Shown here in pieces: positions 19,219 to 30,583 of a stretch of DNA of 32,219 bases. The notes beneath the pieces are model-generated. The model did not search any database. It was not told the DNA's origin and was given only the letters and a program-made list of their open reading frames with translations. This DNA is from an uncultured Gallionellaceae bacterium. GTDB taxonomy: Bacteria; Pseudomonadota; Gammaproteobacteria; Burkholderiales; Gallionellaceae. Each line of letters starts with the position of its first letter. Within the stretch, counting starts at the first letter, position 1. A program made the position numbers and the translations under genes. The stretch spans positions 1 through 32,219 of the forward strand of contig CAIRAO010000491.1 in NCBI GenBank assembly GCA_903876625.1. The letters are read 5' to 3'.

Positions 19219-22200
19219 ATGGCAAAACGTACTGACATAAATAGTATTCTCATTATAGGCGCCGGCCCTATCGTCATTGGTCAGGCGTGCGAATTTGACT
19301 ATTCCGGTGCACAGGCTTGCAAGGCATTGCGCGAGGAAGGTTTTCGCGTCATTTTAGTGAATTCGAATCCTGCCACGATCATGACTGATCCGAACATGGC
19401 CGATGCGACTTACATCGAACCCATCACCTGGAGGATGGTCGAGAAGATCATTGCCAAGGAGCGTCCCGATGCAATCTTGCCGACCATGGGTGGACAGACT
19501 GCGTTGAACTGTGCGCTCGATCTGGCGAAACATGGGGTTTTGGAGAAATATAACGTAGAGATGATTGGCGCATCGCGAGATGCCATCGACATGGCAGAAG
19601 ACCGGGAAAAGTTCAAGCAGGCAATGACACGTATCGGGCTTGCATCTGCGCGTTCTAATATCGCGCATAGCATGGAAGAAGCTTTGCAGGTTCAGCAGGC
19701 ATTAGGCTTTCCGACTATTATTCGTCCGTCTTTTACCATGGGCGGTAGCGGTGGAGGCATTGCGTACAACCGGGAAGAATTCGTCGAGATTTGCGAACGC
19801 GGCTTGGAAGCTTCTCCTACGCGCGAGTTGCTGATCGAGGAATCGCTGCTCGGCTGGAAAGAATACGAAATGGAAGTGGTGCGTGACCGAAATGATAATT
19901 GCATCATCATTTGCTCGATCGAGAACCTTGATCCGATGGGTGTACATACTGGCGATTCCATCACGGTTGCACCTGCGCAGACCCTGACCGACAAGGAATA
20001 CCAGATCATGCGCGATGCCTCGCTGGCTGTGCTGCGCGAGATCGGTGTGGAGACGGGCGGTTCAAATGTGCAATTTTCCATCAATCCGGTTGATGGTCGT
20101 ATGGTTGTAATAGAGATGAATCCGCGTGTGTCGCGTTCTTCCGCACTTGCTTCGAAGGCAACCGGTTTCCCGATTGCAAAAGTAGCGGCGAAGTTGGCTG
20201 TTGGTTACACACTGGATGAGTTAAAAAACGAAATTACTGGCGGTGCAACCCCGGCTTCTTTCGAGCCAACCATTGATTATGTCGTCACCAAAATTCCAAG
20301 ATTCGCTTTCGAAAAATTTCCACAAGCCAATGACCGTCTGACGACACAAATGAAATCTGTCGGTGAAGTGATGGCAATAGGCCGTACTTTCCAGGAATCA
20401 TTCCAGAAAGCCTTGCGAGGCTTGGAAGTAGGTGTCAATGGGTTAGACGTAAAATTTCATAACCGGGAAGCAATTTTTGTCGAACTTGGCAATCCAGGAC
20501 CGGATCGTATATGGGCGGTCTCGGACGCATTCCGGCTTGGCATGAGCGTTGATGAAGTTTTCAATATCAGCAAGATAGACCCGTGGTTCCTGGTTCAAAT
20601 CGAAGATTTGATTCGTCAGGAAAAGTCGCTCGCCGGTCGCACTTTGGAAAGTTTGAAAGCGGATGAGTTGCGTTTGTTAAAACGTAGTGGTTTTGCCGAT
20701 GCTCGTTTGGCTTTTTTGCTGGGGATTGATGATGCCTCCGTCCGCGCTTACCGTCATGCTTTGGGCGTGCGCCCAGTTTTCAAGCGTGTTGATACCTGTG
20801 CTGCCGAATTTGCGACCAAAACAGCTTACATGTATTCCACTTACGAAGAAGAGTGTGAATCGCAGCCGACCAACAACAAAAAAATAATGGTACTGGGCGG
20901 TGGCCCCAACCGTATTGGACAAGGTATCGAATTTGATTATTGTTGCGTGCATGCCGCACTGGCGATGCGCGAAGACGGTTACGAAACAATCATGGTTAAC
21001 TGTAACCCCGAAACGGTTTCTACCGACTATGATACTTCGGATCGTTTGTATTTCGAGCCACTGACGCTGGAAGATGTGCTGGAAGTGGTTGCCGTTGAGA
21101 AACCTTTGGGAGTCATTGTCCAATACGGTGGACAGACACCTTTGAAACTAGCGCGTGGCCTGGAAAAAAACGGCGTTCCCATCATAGGAACTACGCCTGA
21201 CATGATTGATTGTGCTGAAGATCGCGCCCGTTTTCAAACCATGCTGCATGAATTGAATCTGAAGCAACCTCCTAACCGTACTGCTAGTAATGTGGCTGAT
21301 GCAGTTGCTGGTGCTGCTGAGATCGGCTACCCCTTGGTGATGCGCCCATCCAATGTGCTGGGTGGTCGGGCGATGGAAATTATCCATGCGCAACCAGATC
21401 TTGAACGGTATATGCGTGATGCCGAGGAAATGTCCAAGACATATCCAGAGCGTATGCCGATTTTGCTGGATCGTTTTTTGAACGATGCCATTGAGGTTGA
21501 TGTTGATGCAGTGTCTGATGGCTCACAAGTGATCATCGGTGGCATCATGGAGCATATAGAAGAAGCCGGCGTGCATTCTGGAGATTCGGCGTGTTCTCTG
21601 CCACCTTATTCGCTTTCCGGCAAACTGCAAGATGAGCTTCGACGCCAAACAATTGCGATGGCAAAGTCGCTCAATGTGGTTGGTTTAATGAATGTGCAGT
21701 TCGCGATTCAGGGCGAGACAGTATACGTTTTAGAAGTCAATCCTCGAGCGTCAAGGACCGTGCCATTTGTTTCAAAGGCCACAGGTGTTTCGTTTGCCAA
21801 AATTGCAGCGCGTTGTATGGCCGGACAGACATTGGCGCAGCAAGGAGTGACTAAAGAAATTATTCCGCCGTATTTCTCGGTGAAGGAAGCAGTTTTCCCT
21901 TTCATAAAGTTCCCCGGAGTTGATGTCATACTAGGCCCCGAGATGAAGTCCACGGGAGAAGTGATGGGCGTAGGTAACAGTTTTGCTGAAGCCTTCGTAA
22001 AATCACAACTTGCTGCCAGTGTCAAACTCCCCAAAGATGGAAAAGTATTCATCAGCGTTCGTGAAGCTGACAAACCTGCTACGATTGAGGTGGCAAAAAA
22101 GTTGCACGAATTGGGTTTTACGCTTCTGGCAACGCGCGGCACTGCTTCGATCATTGCCGCCGCAAATGTTCCTGTCATCGTTGTGAATAAAGTGACTGAA

Positions 22201-22443
22201 GGTCGTCCGCATATTGTGGACATGATCAAAAATGGCGAAATTAGTCTGATCGTCAACACCGTGGATAGCAAGCCTTTGGTGATGCGTGATTCTTATTCTA
22301 TCCGCCATGCGGCGTTACAGGGACGTGTGACATACTACACCACACTGTCCGGTGCACGGGCTGCTTGCATGGGGATGCGGCATTTGACGGAATTACAAGT
22401 TTACGATTTGCAGTCCTTGCATAAGAGACTAGAAAAACATTAG
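19219..22443 (+). CDS. carB: Carbamoyl-phosphate synthase large subunit
   Basis: A 1074-residue CarB, which makes carbamoyl phosphate from bicarbonate, ATP and ammonia. It has the expected duplicated carboxyphosphate and carbamoyl-phosphate synthetase halves. Each half starts with a nucleotide-fold segment, [20 protein letters not shown] near residue 10 and [19 protein letters not shown] near 556. ATP-grasp cores include [12 protein letters not shown] and [13 protein letters not shown], and [18 protein letters not shown] is paired with [18 protein letters not shown]. The C-terminal MGS-like allosteric domain (about 940-1074) contains [19 protein letters not shown] and would bind regulators such as UMP or ornithine. 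The ATG directly follows the carA stop. Length is typical. Confidence 0.98.
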   Translation: MAKRTDINSILIIGAGPIVIGQACEFDYSGAQACKALREEGFRVILVNSNPATIMTDPNMADATYIEPITWRMVEKIIAKERPDAILPTMGGQTALNCALDLAKHGVLEKYNVEMIGASRDAIDMAEDREKFKQAMTRIGLASARSNIAHSMEEALQVQQALGFPTIIRPSFTMGGSGGGIAYNREEFVEICERGLEASPTRELLIEESLLGWKEYEMEVVRDRNDNCIIICSIENLDPMGVHTGDSITVAPAQTLTDKEYQIMRDASLAVLREIGVETGGSNVQFSINPVDGRMVVIEMNPRVSRSSALASKATGFPIAKVAAKLAVGYTLDELKNEITGGATPASFEPTIDYVVTKIPRFAFEKFPQANDRLTTQMKSVGEVMAIGRTFQESFQKALRGLEVGVNGLDVKFHNREAIFVELGNPGPDRIWAVSDAFRLGMSVDEVFNISKIDPWFLVQIEDLIRQEKSLAGRTLESLKADELRLLKRSGFADARLAFLLGIDDASVRAYRHALGVRPVFKRVDTCAAEFATKTAYMYSTYEEECESQPTNNKKIMVLGGGPNRIGQGIEFDYCCVHAALAMREDGYETIMVNCNPETVSTDYDTSDRLYFEPLTLEDVLEVVAVEKPLGVIVQYGGQTPLKLARGLEKNGVPIIGTTPDMIDCAEDRARFQTMLHELNLKQPPNRTASNVADAVAGAAEIGYPLVMRPSNVLGGRAMEIIHAQPDLERYMRDAEEMSKTYPERMPILLDRFLNDAIEVDVDAVSDGSQVIIGGIMEHIEEAGVHSGDSACSLPPYSLSGKLQDELRRQTIAMAKSLNVVGLMNVQFAIQGETVYVLEVNPRASRTVPFVSKATGVSFAKIAARCMAGQTLAQQGVTKEIIPPYFSVKEAVFPFIKFPGVDVILGPEMKSTGEVMGVGNSFAEAFVKSQLAASVKLPKDGKVFISVREADKPATIEVAKKLHELGFTLLATRGTASIIAAANVPVIVVNKVTEGRPHIVDMIKNGEISLIVNTVDSKPLVMRDSYSIRHAALQGRVTYYTTLSGARAACMGMRHLTELQVYDLQSLHKRLEKH

Positions 22444-22460
22444 TTGTTAGACGTTAGCCG

Positions 22461-22535
22461 CCAGTTTTTAGTTAAAACAAAAACTGCATAGCGACAACCC
22501 CAACTAACAACTAACTTCTAACGACTAAAAACTGG
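22461..22535. repeat. Palindromic heptad-repeat element, copy A (carB-greA gap)
   Basis: A 75-bp element with perfect 12-bp terminal inverted repeats, CCAGTTTTTAGT (22461-22472) and ACTAAAAACTGG (22524-22535). Between carB and greA, short 7-bp-period units (TAGNCGT on the left, AACTAAC on the right) flank a core. That core (AGTTAAA..CAAAA...GCGACAA..CCAACTAA) is shared with copy B. No ORF is present. Related copies lie at 23028 and 26154. Confidence 0.75.
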
Positions 22536-22547
22536 GGAAATTTAAAC

Positions 22548-23024
22548 ATGAGTAAGGTTCCATTAACTGTAAATGGCGCAGAATTATTGCGTAATGAGTT
22601 ACATCGATTAAAAACGGTCGAGCGTCCTTCCGTGATTAACGCTATCGCTGAAGCCCGAGCGCAGGGCGACTTGTCCGAGAACGCCGAATATGATGCGGCT
22701 AAGGAAAAACAATCCTTTATTGAAGGTCGAATCGTTGAATTGGAATTTAAACTGGGCAGTGCACAAGTCATCGACCCCAAGACGTTGAATGCAGATGGTC
22801 GCTGTGTATTCGGTTCAACCGTAATACTTGAAGATACCAAAAATGGCGATGTGGTGACCTATCAGATCGTCGGTGAAGATGAAGCCGATATCAAGCACCG
22901 CAAAATTTCGATCAGTTCACCGATCGCGAGAGCACTGATAGGCAAATCCAGTGGTGACGTAGCAGAAGTACAGGCACCGGGTGGTGTGCGTGAATATGAA
23001 GTGGTTGAGGTTCAGTATATTTAG
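22548..23024 (+). CDS. greA: Transcription elongation factor GreA
   Basis: A 158-residue GreA, which rescues backtracked RNA polymerase by stimulating transcript cleavage. The N-terminal antiparallel coiled coil (residues 1-75) carries the tip [20 protein letters not shown] with the key acidic residues. The C-terminal FKBP-like domain includes [20 protein letters not shown] and [17 protein letters not shown]. Length is exactly typical. The ribosome-binding site is weak (GGGGAA about 10 nt before ATG) and lies at the edge of repeat copy A. greA next to carAB is a common proteobacterial order. Confidence 0.97.
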   Translation: MSKVPLTVNGAELLRNELHRLKTVERPSVINAIAEARAQGDLSENAEYDAAKEKQSFIEGRIVELEFKLGSAQVIDPKTLNADGRCVFGSTVILEDTKNGDVVTYQIVGEDEADIKHRKISISSPIARALIGKSSGDVAEVQAPGGVREYEVVEVQYI

Positions 23025-23027
23025 TTT

Positions 23028-23110
23028 GTAGTCGGTAGTCGTTAGTTAAAGCAAAATCCGCAAGGCGACAATACCAACTAATGACTAGCTACTAGCGACT
23101 AACGACTGCC
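23028..23110. repeat. Palindromic heptad-repeat element, copy B (between convergent greA and yhbY)
   Basis: An 83-bp element that fills the gap between the greA stop and the yhbY stop. Its ends form an imperfect inverted repeat: AGTCGGTAGTCGTTAGT on the left matches the reverse complement of the right end in 15 of 17 bases. The right side is a run of 7-bp units of the form ACTARYG. The core resembles copy A over about 40 bp. As transcribed RNA it would fold into a long hairpin, so it could act as a bidirectional terminator. Confidence 0.75.
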
Positions 23111-23112
23111 TC

Positions 23113-23454
23113 TCAACGATTGCCCAATTGCTTCTTGGTCAGCGGTTTACCTTTTTTTCGTTTGGTCGGGCTGGCGAGAGGAATACTCAGCGGGCGATAG
23201 ATCACCAGCGTTTTACCAATATGCTGTATAGCGCCTGTATGAAGGGTTGAACAGATTTCTTGCAGCATGGATTCACGCGCTTCACGATCATCGTTCATGA
23301 CACGGATTTTCAGCAGGTCGTGACTTTTGAGGCTACGTTCGATTTCATCCAGAACGGCCGGTGTAAGGCCGGCATTACCGATGATCACGATTGGGTTGAG
23401 CGGGTGCGCGCGCGCTTTAAGGTCGCGACGCTGTGTGACTGAAAGATTCAACAT
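23113..23454 (-). CDS. yhbY: CRS1/YhbY-domain RNA-binding protein YhbY
   Basis: A 113-residue protein of the CRM (YhbY) family, associated with the precursor of the 50S ribosomal subunit in E. coli. LSVTQRRDLKARAHPLNPIV, then GNAGLTPAVLDEIERSL and IGKTLVIYRP match the family core, including the GxxG-type loop. The C-terminus is strongly basic (KRKKGKPLTKKQ). The ATG at 23454 is preferred over a TTG at 23469, since MLNLSVTQRRDLKARAHPL aligns with E. coli MNLSTKQKQHLKGLAHPL. It is divergent from rlmE, a conserved yhbY-rlmE-ftsH arrangement. Confidence 0.94.
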   Translation of the reverse strand: MLNLSVTQRRDLKARAHPLNPIVIIGNAGLTPAVLDEIERSLKSHDLLKIRVMNDDREARESMLQEICSTLHTGAIQHIGKTLVIYRPLSIPLASPTKRKKGKPLTKKQLGNR

Positions 23455-23563
23455 ATTGGCCTTGTTCAAATTAGTAGCGAATTCTATCAGGTTGCTTTAG
23501 AAAAATCGCCGAACGAACAACTTTTAAAGCAACCAGCAAGATTCAAAATAATTCAAGAACGCG

Positions 23564-24190
23564 ATGAAGGCTTCAAAAACCAGTAAACAATGGATGCGTG
23601 AGCATGTAAATGATCCCTATGTGCAACGCGCACAGAAGGAGGGCTATCGTTCGCGAGCCGCCTATAAATTGCTTGAAATTGACGAGCAAGATCATCTCAT
23701 CAAACCGGGAATGGTGGTAGTCGATCTGGGGGCGACACCTGGGGGCTGGTGCCAAGTTGTCGCAAGCAAGCTGGGTGAAAAGGGACGCATAATCGCACTG
23801 GACCTGTTGCCGTTAAATCCTTTGTCGCGTGTCGAGTTTATACAGGGCGATTTTCGCGAAGACAGTGTGTTGGCACAACTTGAGGCAACACTCAATGGTC
23901 AGCAGATCGGGCTTGTAATATCCGATATGGCACCCAACATGAGTGGTATTGACTCTGCCGACCAAGCTCGGGCAATGCACTTGGCTGAATTGGCTTTGGA
24001 GTTTGCAACGCAGCATTTAAAACCGGGCGGCGCGTTTCTTGTCAAGGTTTTTCAAGGCGTTGGATTCGAAGATTATTTGAAATTAATGCGTGGCAATTTT
24101 GTTAAAGTGGTTACTCGTAAACCAAAGGCTTCACGAGATCGAAGCAGCGAACAGTATCTTTTGGGAATAGAAAAGAAGCAAATAGCTTGA
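23564..24190 (+). CDS. rlmE: 23S rRNA (uridine-2'-O-)-methyltransferase RlmE
   Basis: A 208-residue SAM-dependent methyltransferase (RrmJ/FtsJ) that methylates the ribose of U2552 in 23S rRNA. The SAM-binding loop [15 protein letters not shown] is near residues 52-66. The catalytic tetrad is present as K35, D121, K161 and E196; its spacing (86, 40, 35) is identical to E. coli K38-D124-K164-E199. Length is standard. It is transcribed toward ftsH with a 59-bp gap, as in the E. coli rlmE-ftsH operon. Confidence 0.97.
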   Translation: MKASKTSKQWMREHVNDPYVQRAQKEGYRSRAAYKLLEIDEQDHLIKPGMVVVDLGATPGGWCQVVASKLGEKGRIIALDLLPLNPLSRVEFIQGDFREDSVLAQLEATLNGQQIGLVISDMAPNMSGIDSADQARAMHLAELALEFATQHLKPGGAFLVKVFQGVGFEDYLKLMRGNFVKVVTRKPKASRDRSSEQYLLGIEKKQIA

Positions 24191-24249
24191 GTAATCAGGG
24201 CAGAAAGTGTCTAATGCCGGTGTATTTTGCGGCTCAATGAGAGGCGATA

Positions 24250-26151
<1,902 letters not shown>

Positions 26152-26153
26152 GA

Positions 26154-26224
26154 GCAGTTTTTAGTCGTTAGTAGCTAGACGTTAGTTACAAACCAGCGGC
26201 TAACGACATTAGACTGACGACTGC
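26154..26224. repeat. Palindromic heptad-repeat element, copy C (ftsH-folP gap)
   Basis: A 71-bp element bounded by GCAGT and ACTGC. Its left end (CAGTTTTTAGT) is identical to the terminus of copy A. Four 7-bp units of the form YTAGNNG follow, then an inverted right side with ACTGACGACTGC. It begins 2 bp after the ftsH stop and ends 3 bp before the folP start, so it makes up nearly the whole gap. Confidence 0.7.
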
Positions 26225-26227
26225 TTT

Positions 26228-27046
26228 ATGTTTCTCCACTGCGGCAAATTCAAAATTGATCTTTCAACTCCCAAGGTGATGGGGATCGTTAATGTAACCC
26301 CTGATTCATTTTCGGATGGTGGTAGAAACTTGGAGGTTGAGGCTGCAATTGCACATGCCAGACTGTTGATTGATGAAGGTGCTGATATTCTCGATATCGG
26401 GGGCGAATCTACCCGACCCGGGGCTGCTCCGGTAAGCGATCAGGAAGAGCTGGATCGCGTTATGCCGGTGATAGAAGGATTGCGCGATATTTCAATACCC
26501 ATCTCCATAGATTCTTACAAGCCAGAAGTGATGCGGGCAGCAATTGCCGCCGGCGCAAGCATGGTGAATGATGTGAACGCTTTGCAGTCAGATGGTGCAC
26601 TGAATGAGCTTGCCAAAACTAATGCCGCAGTGTGTTTGATGCACAAGCAGGGCGCTCCACAAACCATGCAGCATCACCCCCAATATCAGGAAATAGTTTT
26701 CGAAGTAAATACCTTCTTGCATGGTCGTATCTCTGCGGCCAAAGCTGCGGGAATTGGAAGTGAACGTTTGGTTATTGATCCGGGTTTTGGTTTTGGCAAG
26801 ACGTTGGAGCATAATCTTGCCTTGCTGAAAAATTTACAGTCGTTTACATTGATTGGCGTTCCAGTGTTGGTTGGATTGTCGCGTAAATCGATGCTGGGTG
26901 CCATAACCGGACGTGATGTTGGTCAGCGCCTGGTGTCCAGTGTTGCTGCAGCATTGATCGCAGTTCAACGCGGTGCATCTATCGTACGTGTGCATGATGT
27001 GCGCGAGACAGTAGATGGACTGAGAGTTTTGCAAGCAATCGAATAG
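26228..27046 (+). CDS. folP: Dihydropteroate synthase
   Basis: A 272-residue folate-pathway enzyme joining p-aminobenzoate to dihydropterin pyrophosphate; the sulfonamide target. Signatures are IVNVTPDSFSDGG near residues 19-31, DIGGESTRPGA near 57-67, DSYKPEVMRAAIAAGASMVN near 97-116, DPGFGFGKTLEHN near 184-196, GLSRKSM near 217 and RVHDV near the end. Length is normal. The ATG lies directly after repeat copy C with no clear ribosome-binding site. ftsH-folP-glmM is a conserved proteobacterial order, and the gap to glmM is 18 bp. Confidence 0.97.
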   Translation: MFLHCGKFKIDLSTPKVMGIVNVTPDSFSDGGRNLEVEAAIAHARLLIDEGADILDIGGESTRPGAAPVSDQEELDRVMPVIEGLRDISIPISIDSYKPEVMRAAIAAGASMVNDVNALQSDGALNELAKTNAAVCLMHKQGAPQTMQHHPQYQEIVFEVNTFLHGRISAAKAAGIGSERLVIDPGFGFGKTLEHNLALLKNLQSFTLIGVPVLVGLSRKSMLGAITGRDVGQRLVSSVAAALIAVQRGASIVRVHDVRETVDGLRVLQAIE

Positions 27047-27064
27047 TGGTTTTAGGAGATTCAA

Positions 27065-28423
27065 ATGAGCAGAAAATACTTTGGTACCGATGGTGTGCGA
27101 GGTCGAGTAGGTGACTATCCAATCACACCGCAATTCGTCATGCACTTGGGTTATGCGGCAGGTAAAGTGTTGGCAAGGTCTGAACATGCGCAGGGTGAAC
27201 GTGCCGCGGTGTTAATTGGCAAGGACACGCGTATTTCAGGTTATATGCTTGAGTCCGCGCTGGAAGCCGGACTCATTGCTGCCGGTCTAGATGTGTATCT
27301 TGCCGGCCCGATACCCACGCCTGCAGTCGCCTACCTTACACGCGCCTTGCGCCTTCAGGCGGGCGTGGTGATATCTGCGTCGCATAATCCGTTTGAAGAC
27401 AATGGCATTAAATTCTTTTCCGGCAACGGGATGAAATTGCCGGATGAAGTTGAGCTTGCCATCGAAGCCGAGCTGGACAACCCGATGCAATCAAATCCTT
27501 CCGACAGTTTGGGAAAAGCCAAACGTATTGATGATGCGGTAGGTCGCTATATCGAATTTTGCAAGAGCACATTTCCGGCGGATATGAATCTGCGCGGTCT
27601 CAAGATAGTTGTGGATAGCGCACATGGAGCGACGTATCACATTGCTCGACACGTATTTCATGAGCTTGGTGCAGACGTGACCGCCATAGGCGTACATCCG
27701 GACGGGAAAAATATTAACGATGGTTATGGCGCAACGGCGCCTGCCAATTTGCGCAAAGCAGTGGTCGAACACAAAGCACAAATCGGCTTGGCGCTCGACG
27801 GTGACGGCGACCGCCTCATTATGGTGGATGCAGAGGGAAAACTTTATGACGGGGACCAGTTGCTCTTCATCATTGCCAAACACCGCCAGGCGCTTGGAAA
27901 AATGCATGGAGGAGTGGTTGGCACATTGATGACTAATCTTGCTTTTGAGCATTCGATGCAAAAATTGGGCATTCCCTTTGCACGTGCAAAAGTCGGGGAT
28001 CGTTACGTGATGGAGTTGTTGCAACAAAAGGATTGGCAACTTGGCGGAGAGAATTCGGGTCATATAATCTGTCTGGACAAGCACAGCACCGGAGACGGTA
28101 TTGTTTCGGCGTTGCAGGTGCTGCATGCATTGCGTATGAAGCACCAGAGTTTGTCTCAAGCTACTCAGGATTTGGTCATGTATCCGCAAATACTCATCAA
28201 TGTGCGAGTGAAGGGCAAAGCAGCCGAACTTTTGGAAAACTCCGCGGTTAAAACTGTTAATGCAGACGCAGAGAAATCTTTAAACGGTAAAGGTCGAGTG
28301 CTGTTGCGTCCATCTGGCACTGAGCCGTTATTGAGGGTAATGGTAGAAGGTGAAGACGCGGCGCAAGTCAAACAATTGGCTGAGAAAATAGCCTCCGTGG
28401 TAAAGGAGGTAGCGACTAAGTGA
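27065..28423 (+). CDS. glmM: Phosphoglucosamine mutase
   Basis: A 452-residue alpha-D-phosphohexomutase converting glucosamine-6-phosphate to glucosamine-1-phosphate for UDP-GlcNAc, hence peptidoglycan and LPS. The N-terminus [14 protein letters not shown] is diagnostic. The active serine is S106 in ISASHNP. The Mg-binding loop LDGDGDR is near residues 244-250, the sugar loop GGENSGHI near 329-336, and the phosphate loop [14 protein letters not shown] near 415-428. The ribosome-binding site TAGGAGAT precedes the ATG. It ends 21 bp before the convergent cyaY. Confidence 0.97.
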   Translation: MSRKYFGTDGVRGRVGDYPITPQFVMHLGYAAGKVLARSEHAQGERAAVLIGKDTRISGYMLESALEAGLIAAGLDVYLAGPIPTPAVAYLTRALRLQAGVVISASHNPFEDNGIKFFSGNGMKLPDEVELAIEAELDNPMQSNPSDSLGKAKRIDDAVGRYIEFCKSTFPADMNLRGLKIVVDSAHGATYHIARHVFHELGADVTAIGVHPDGKNINDGYGATAPANLRKAVVEHKAQIGLALDGDGDRLIMVDAEGKLYDGDQLLFIIAKHRQALGKMHGGVVGTLMTNLAFEHSMQKLGIPFARAKVGDRYVMELLQQKDWQLGGENSGHIICLDKHSTGDGIVSALQVLHALRMKHQSLSQATQDLVMYPQILINVRVKGKAAELLENSAVKTVNADAEKSLNGKGRVLLRPSGTEPLLRVMVEGEDAAQVKQLAEKIASVVKEVATK

Positions 28424-28444
28424 CTTGATTGGAAATGTATTTCA

Positions 28445-28756
28445 TTAAACTTGAATGCTTTTCCCATTACCGAGTAACACCAGCTCACCAAGTTTACTAA
28501 ATAGCTCACTGCTGTCGCGAGTACTTAGCCATTGACCATCCTGAAAACTGTAATGAAACCCGCCTGATTTGGCTGCTAGCCATATTTCCTGATTAGCAGT
28601 ATGGCGGTTAATAACAATTTGTGAGCCATCCTCAAATTCTATTTCAAGAACGGGACCGTTAAAACTGTAATCGATTTCGGACGAGCTACTGTCAAGAGCA
28701 TTTTCTATGCGTGTGAAGATGCCATCGGCTAATCGGGTGAATTCACTTTCAGTCAT
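28445..28756 (-). CDS. cyaY: Iron-sulfur cluster assembly protein CyaY (frataxin)
   Basis: A 103-residue bacterial frataxin that modulates iron delivery to the IscS/IscU cluster machinery. The pattern fits the family: an acidic N-terminal helix (MTESEFTRLADGIFTRIENA), then strands LEIEFEDGSQIVINRH, NQEIWLAAKSGGFHYSF and GQWLSTRDSSELFSKLGELV. The N-terminal acidic ridge expected for iron binding is present (E3, E5, D11, E18). It is divergent from lptM-lysA, the same neighbourhood as in many gamma- and betaproteobacteria. Confidence 0.93.
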   Translation of the reverse strand: MTESEFTRLADGIFTRIENALDSSSSEIDYSFNGPVLEIEFEDGSQIVINRHTANQEIWLAAKSGGFHYSFQDGQWLSTRDSSELFSKLGELVLLGNGKSIQV

Positions 28757-28874
28757 TGATATTACCTTTCAATATTGATGCGATCGAGCTTTTTGTCTGT
28801 CAGCTTATTGGCCATTCTGAATAAAAAATAGCGAATGGTCAAAGTTGATCGGGTTTGAAAGAGCCATCCCGGTT

Positions 28875-28880
28875 TATAAT
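28875..28880 (+). promoter_or_regulatory. Putative -10 of the lptM-lysA promoter
   Basis: A perfect TATAAT lies 32 bp upstream of the lptM start. No convincing -35 is found at 16-18 bp spacing, so this may be an activator-dependent promoter or a chance match. Confidence 0.35.
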
Positions 28881-28912
28881 CCCGCGCAGTTTATATTCAT
28901 AAGGACGCATTT

Positions 28913-29047
28913 ATGCGGAATTCTAAATTTGTCCCGACCGGCATTATGTTGCTGATTGTGTTCGTACTGCAAGGCTGCGGGCATAAGGGACCCTTATATA
29001 TACCAAAAAAGCCAACCAATCCCGCTCAGACCGAACAGAAGAAATAA
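28913..29047 (+). CDS. lptM: LPS-assembly lipoprotein LptM (YifL-like)
   Basis: A 44-residue lipoprotein of the small LptM family, which assists LptD/LptE maturation in the outer membrane. A hydrophobic signal segment (IMLLIVFVLQGC) ends at the lipidated Cys22. It is followed by the family hallmark CGHKGPLYIP and a short Pro/Gln/Lys tail. A ribosome-binding site, AAGGA, lies at 28901-28905, 7 nt before the ATG. The stop codon is 1 base from the lysA ATG, so translation is probably coupled. The lptM-lysA pair divergent from cyaY is a conserved arrangement. Confidence 0.92.
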   Translation: MRNSKFVPTGIMLLIVFVLQGCGHKGPLYIPKKPTNPAQTEQKK

Positions 29048-29048
29048 T

Positions 29049-30410
29049 ATGAAATCCTATTTTAACTACCACCGAGACCAATTGTTTGCCGAAGATGTCG
29101 CATTGGCTGATATAGCAGTTAGATTCGGTACTCCTTGCTACGTGTATTCGCGCGCAGCTTTAACGGATGCATATCACCAATTTGCAGATGCGCTTAAAAC
29201 TCGCGAACATCTGATCTGCTTTGCTGTGAAGTCTAATCCTAATCTGGCAATACTGAATCTGTTTGCCCGTCTGGGGAGTGGCTTCGATATTGTTTCCGGA
29301 GGGGAGTTGCAGCGTGTCCTAGCGGCAGGAGGAGCGGCAAACAAGGTTGTTTTTTCTGGCGTTGGCAAGACAGAGGTTGAAATTCAATACGCTCTTGAAG
29401 CTGGCATTTTATGTTTTAACGTTGAGTCTGCCTCAGAACTTGATCGTCTCAGCCAGATTGCATCTCGTATGGGGGAAGTTGCATCTGTTAGTTTGCGGGT
29501 TAATCCTGACGTCGATGCAAAGACTCATCCTTATATCTCTACTGGTTTGAAGCAAAATAAATTTGGCGTGGCTTACACTGAAGCTCTGGCGTTGTATCGC
29601 AAAGCGGCAGCCTTGCCGCACCTTCATGTTACCGGAATGGATTGTCACATAGGATCACAACTTACCGAGACTAGCCCGTTTATTGCAGCAGCAGAGAAGG
29701 TGTTGGCTTTGGTCGAACGCTTGGCCCTGGAAGGCATCAAGCTTGAGCATCTCGATCTCGGGGGGGGGCTGGGTATTCGTTATGATGACGAAACGCCGCC
29801 ATCAATAACAGAATATGCGCAAGCTTTGCTGAAAGTTTTGCACGGCAGGAATGAAAAATTGATTGTTGAACCTGGACGGGTCCTGGTCGGCAACGCAGGC
29901 GTGCTATTAACCAAGGTGGAATATCTTAAACCCGGAGAGGAAAAACATTTTGCCATTGTGGATGCGGCAATGAATGATTTGATGCGCCCGGCGCTTTATG
30001 ATGCGTATCATGAAATTCTAGAAGTGGATCGGAGGCAAGTTGCAAACCCCCTATCTAACTTTCTCGATGAAACAACTAGCCATTCGACTAAGCTGCAAAA
30101 TTCTGCAGCTAAGTCGCTGGTTACCCCGGAGGGAGAAAGGACAAACGTGAAGGGCAATTCTTTTATCTATGAGGTGGTTGGGCCGATATGCGAAACGGGA
30201 GATTTTCTTGGACACGGGCGCGAAATGGCAATAGATCAAGGTTCTCTGCTTGCTGTGATGTCAGCTGGAGCCTATGGAATGAGTATGAGTTCAAACTACA
30301 ATTCTCGCCCTCGTGCAGCTGAAGTGATGGTCGACGGCAGTGATGTAAATCTCATTCGCGAACGCGAAACAGTTCAGCAATTATTCGCCGGAGAAAAAAT
30401 GGTAGTGTGA
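29049..30410 (+). CDS. lysA: Diaminopimelate decarboxylase with an internal insertion
   Basis: A 453-residue PLP enzyme making L-lysine from meso-diaminopimelate. The PLP lysine is K61 in FAVKSNPN. Other conserved parts are the HIGSQL stretch near 200-205, the glycine loop LDLGGGLGIRY near 235-245, EPGRVLVGNAG near 274-284 and CETGDF with the substrate Cys381. The ATG at 29049 is chosen because it follows the lptM stop and fits family N-termini; the frame stays open further upstream, through lptM. The protein is about 35 residues longer than usual LysA (about 415-420). The excess lies between HEIL (residue 324) and YEVVGP (374), where the DNA forms nested inverted repeats. Confidence 0.95.
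   Translation: MKSYFNYHRDQLFAEDVALADIAVRFGTPCYVYSRAALTDAYHQFADALKTREHLICFAVKSNPNLAILNLFARLGSGFDIVSGGELQRVLAAGGAANKVVFSGVGKTEVEIQYALEAGILCFNVESASELDRLSQIASRMGEVASVSLRVNPDVDAKTHPYISTGLKQNKFGVAYTEALALYRKAAALPHLHVTGMDCHIGSQLTETSPFIAAAEKVLALVERLALEGIKLEHLDLGGGLGIRYDDETPPSITEYAQALLKVLHGRNEKLIVEPGRVLVGNAGVLLTKVEYLKPGEEKHFAIVDAAMNDLMRPALYDAYHEILEVDRRQVANPLSNFLDETTSHSTKLQNSAAKSLVTPEGERTNVKGNSFIYEVVGPICETGDFLGHGREMAIDQGSLLAVMSAGAYGMSMSSNYNSRPRAAEVMVDGSDVNLIRERETVQQLFAGEKMVV
30059..30139. repeat. Nested palindromic insertion inside lysA
   Basis: Outer arms CTTTCTC (30059-30065) / GAGAAAG (30133-30139) enclose inner arms CGACTAAGCTGCA (30085-30097) / TGCAGCTAAGTCG (30104-30116), which match in 12 of 13 positions around a 6-nt loop. 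The segment is 81 bp, a multiple of 3, and coincides with the extra residues of LysA (about 337-364). This suggests a small palindromic element inserted in frame. Confidence 0.6.
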
Positions 30411-30438
30411 TTTTTTTAACAAAAGTTACACAAATATG

Positions 30439-30468
30439 TTGCGTATTAAATTTAATCGCGCATAGAAT
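30439..30468 (+). promoter_or_regulatory. Putative promoter of the H1-like gene
   Basis: TTGCGT (30439-30444), 18-bp spacer, TAGAAT (30463-30468). This is a moderate match to sigma-70 boxes, about 115 bp before the start codon. Confidence 0.35.
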
Positions 30469-30519
30469 GCGGTCACCAGACGCATTAGGGGATTTCAGGG
30501 AACAAAAGAGTGTTTGGGA

Positions 30520-30534
30520 GTGCAACAGTTGCAC
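30520..30534. promoter_or_regulatory. Operator-like palindrome upstream of the H1-like gene
   Basis: GTGCAAC-A-GTTGCAC is a perfect 7-bp inverted repeat with a 1-base centre, 49 bp before the H1-like ATG. A further GTGCAA lies at about 30543. It could be a dimeric regulator site in the leader or an RNA hairpin, though the loop would be too tight for the latter. Its ligand is unknown. Confidence 0.45.
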
Positions 30535-30583
30535 GCAATGCAGTGCAAGGTTTTAGTCAAATTAATTTTTATAAGGAATGAAA

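Noticed and set aside
22441-22547. CRISPR-like array from the repeated TTAGT/ACTAA units
   Set aside because: Units are 7 bp without unique spacers and are arranged as inverted arms; no cas genes are in the window.
28956-29048. N-terminal extension of lysA (31 residues with two Cys)
   Set aside because: This stretch is the lptM coding region read in another frame; the lysA start at 29049 fits the family and the lptM stop.
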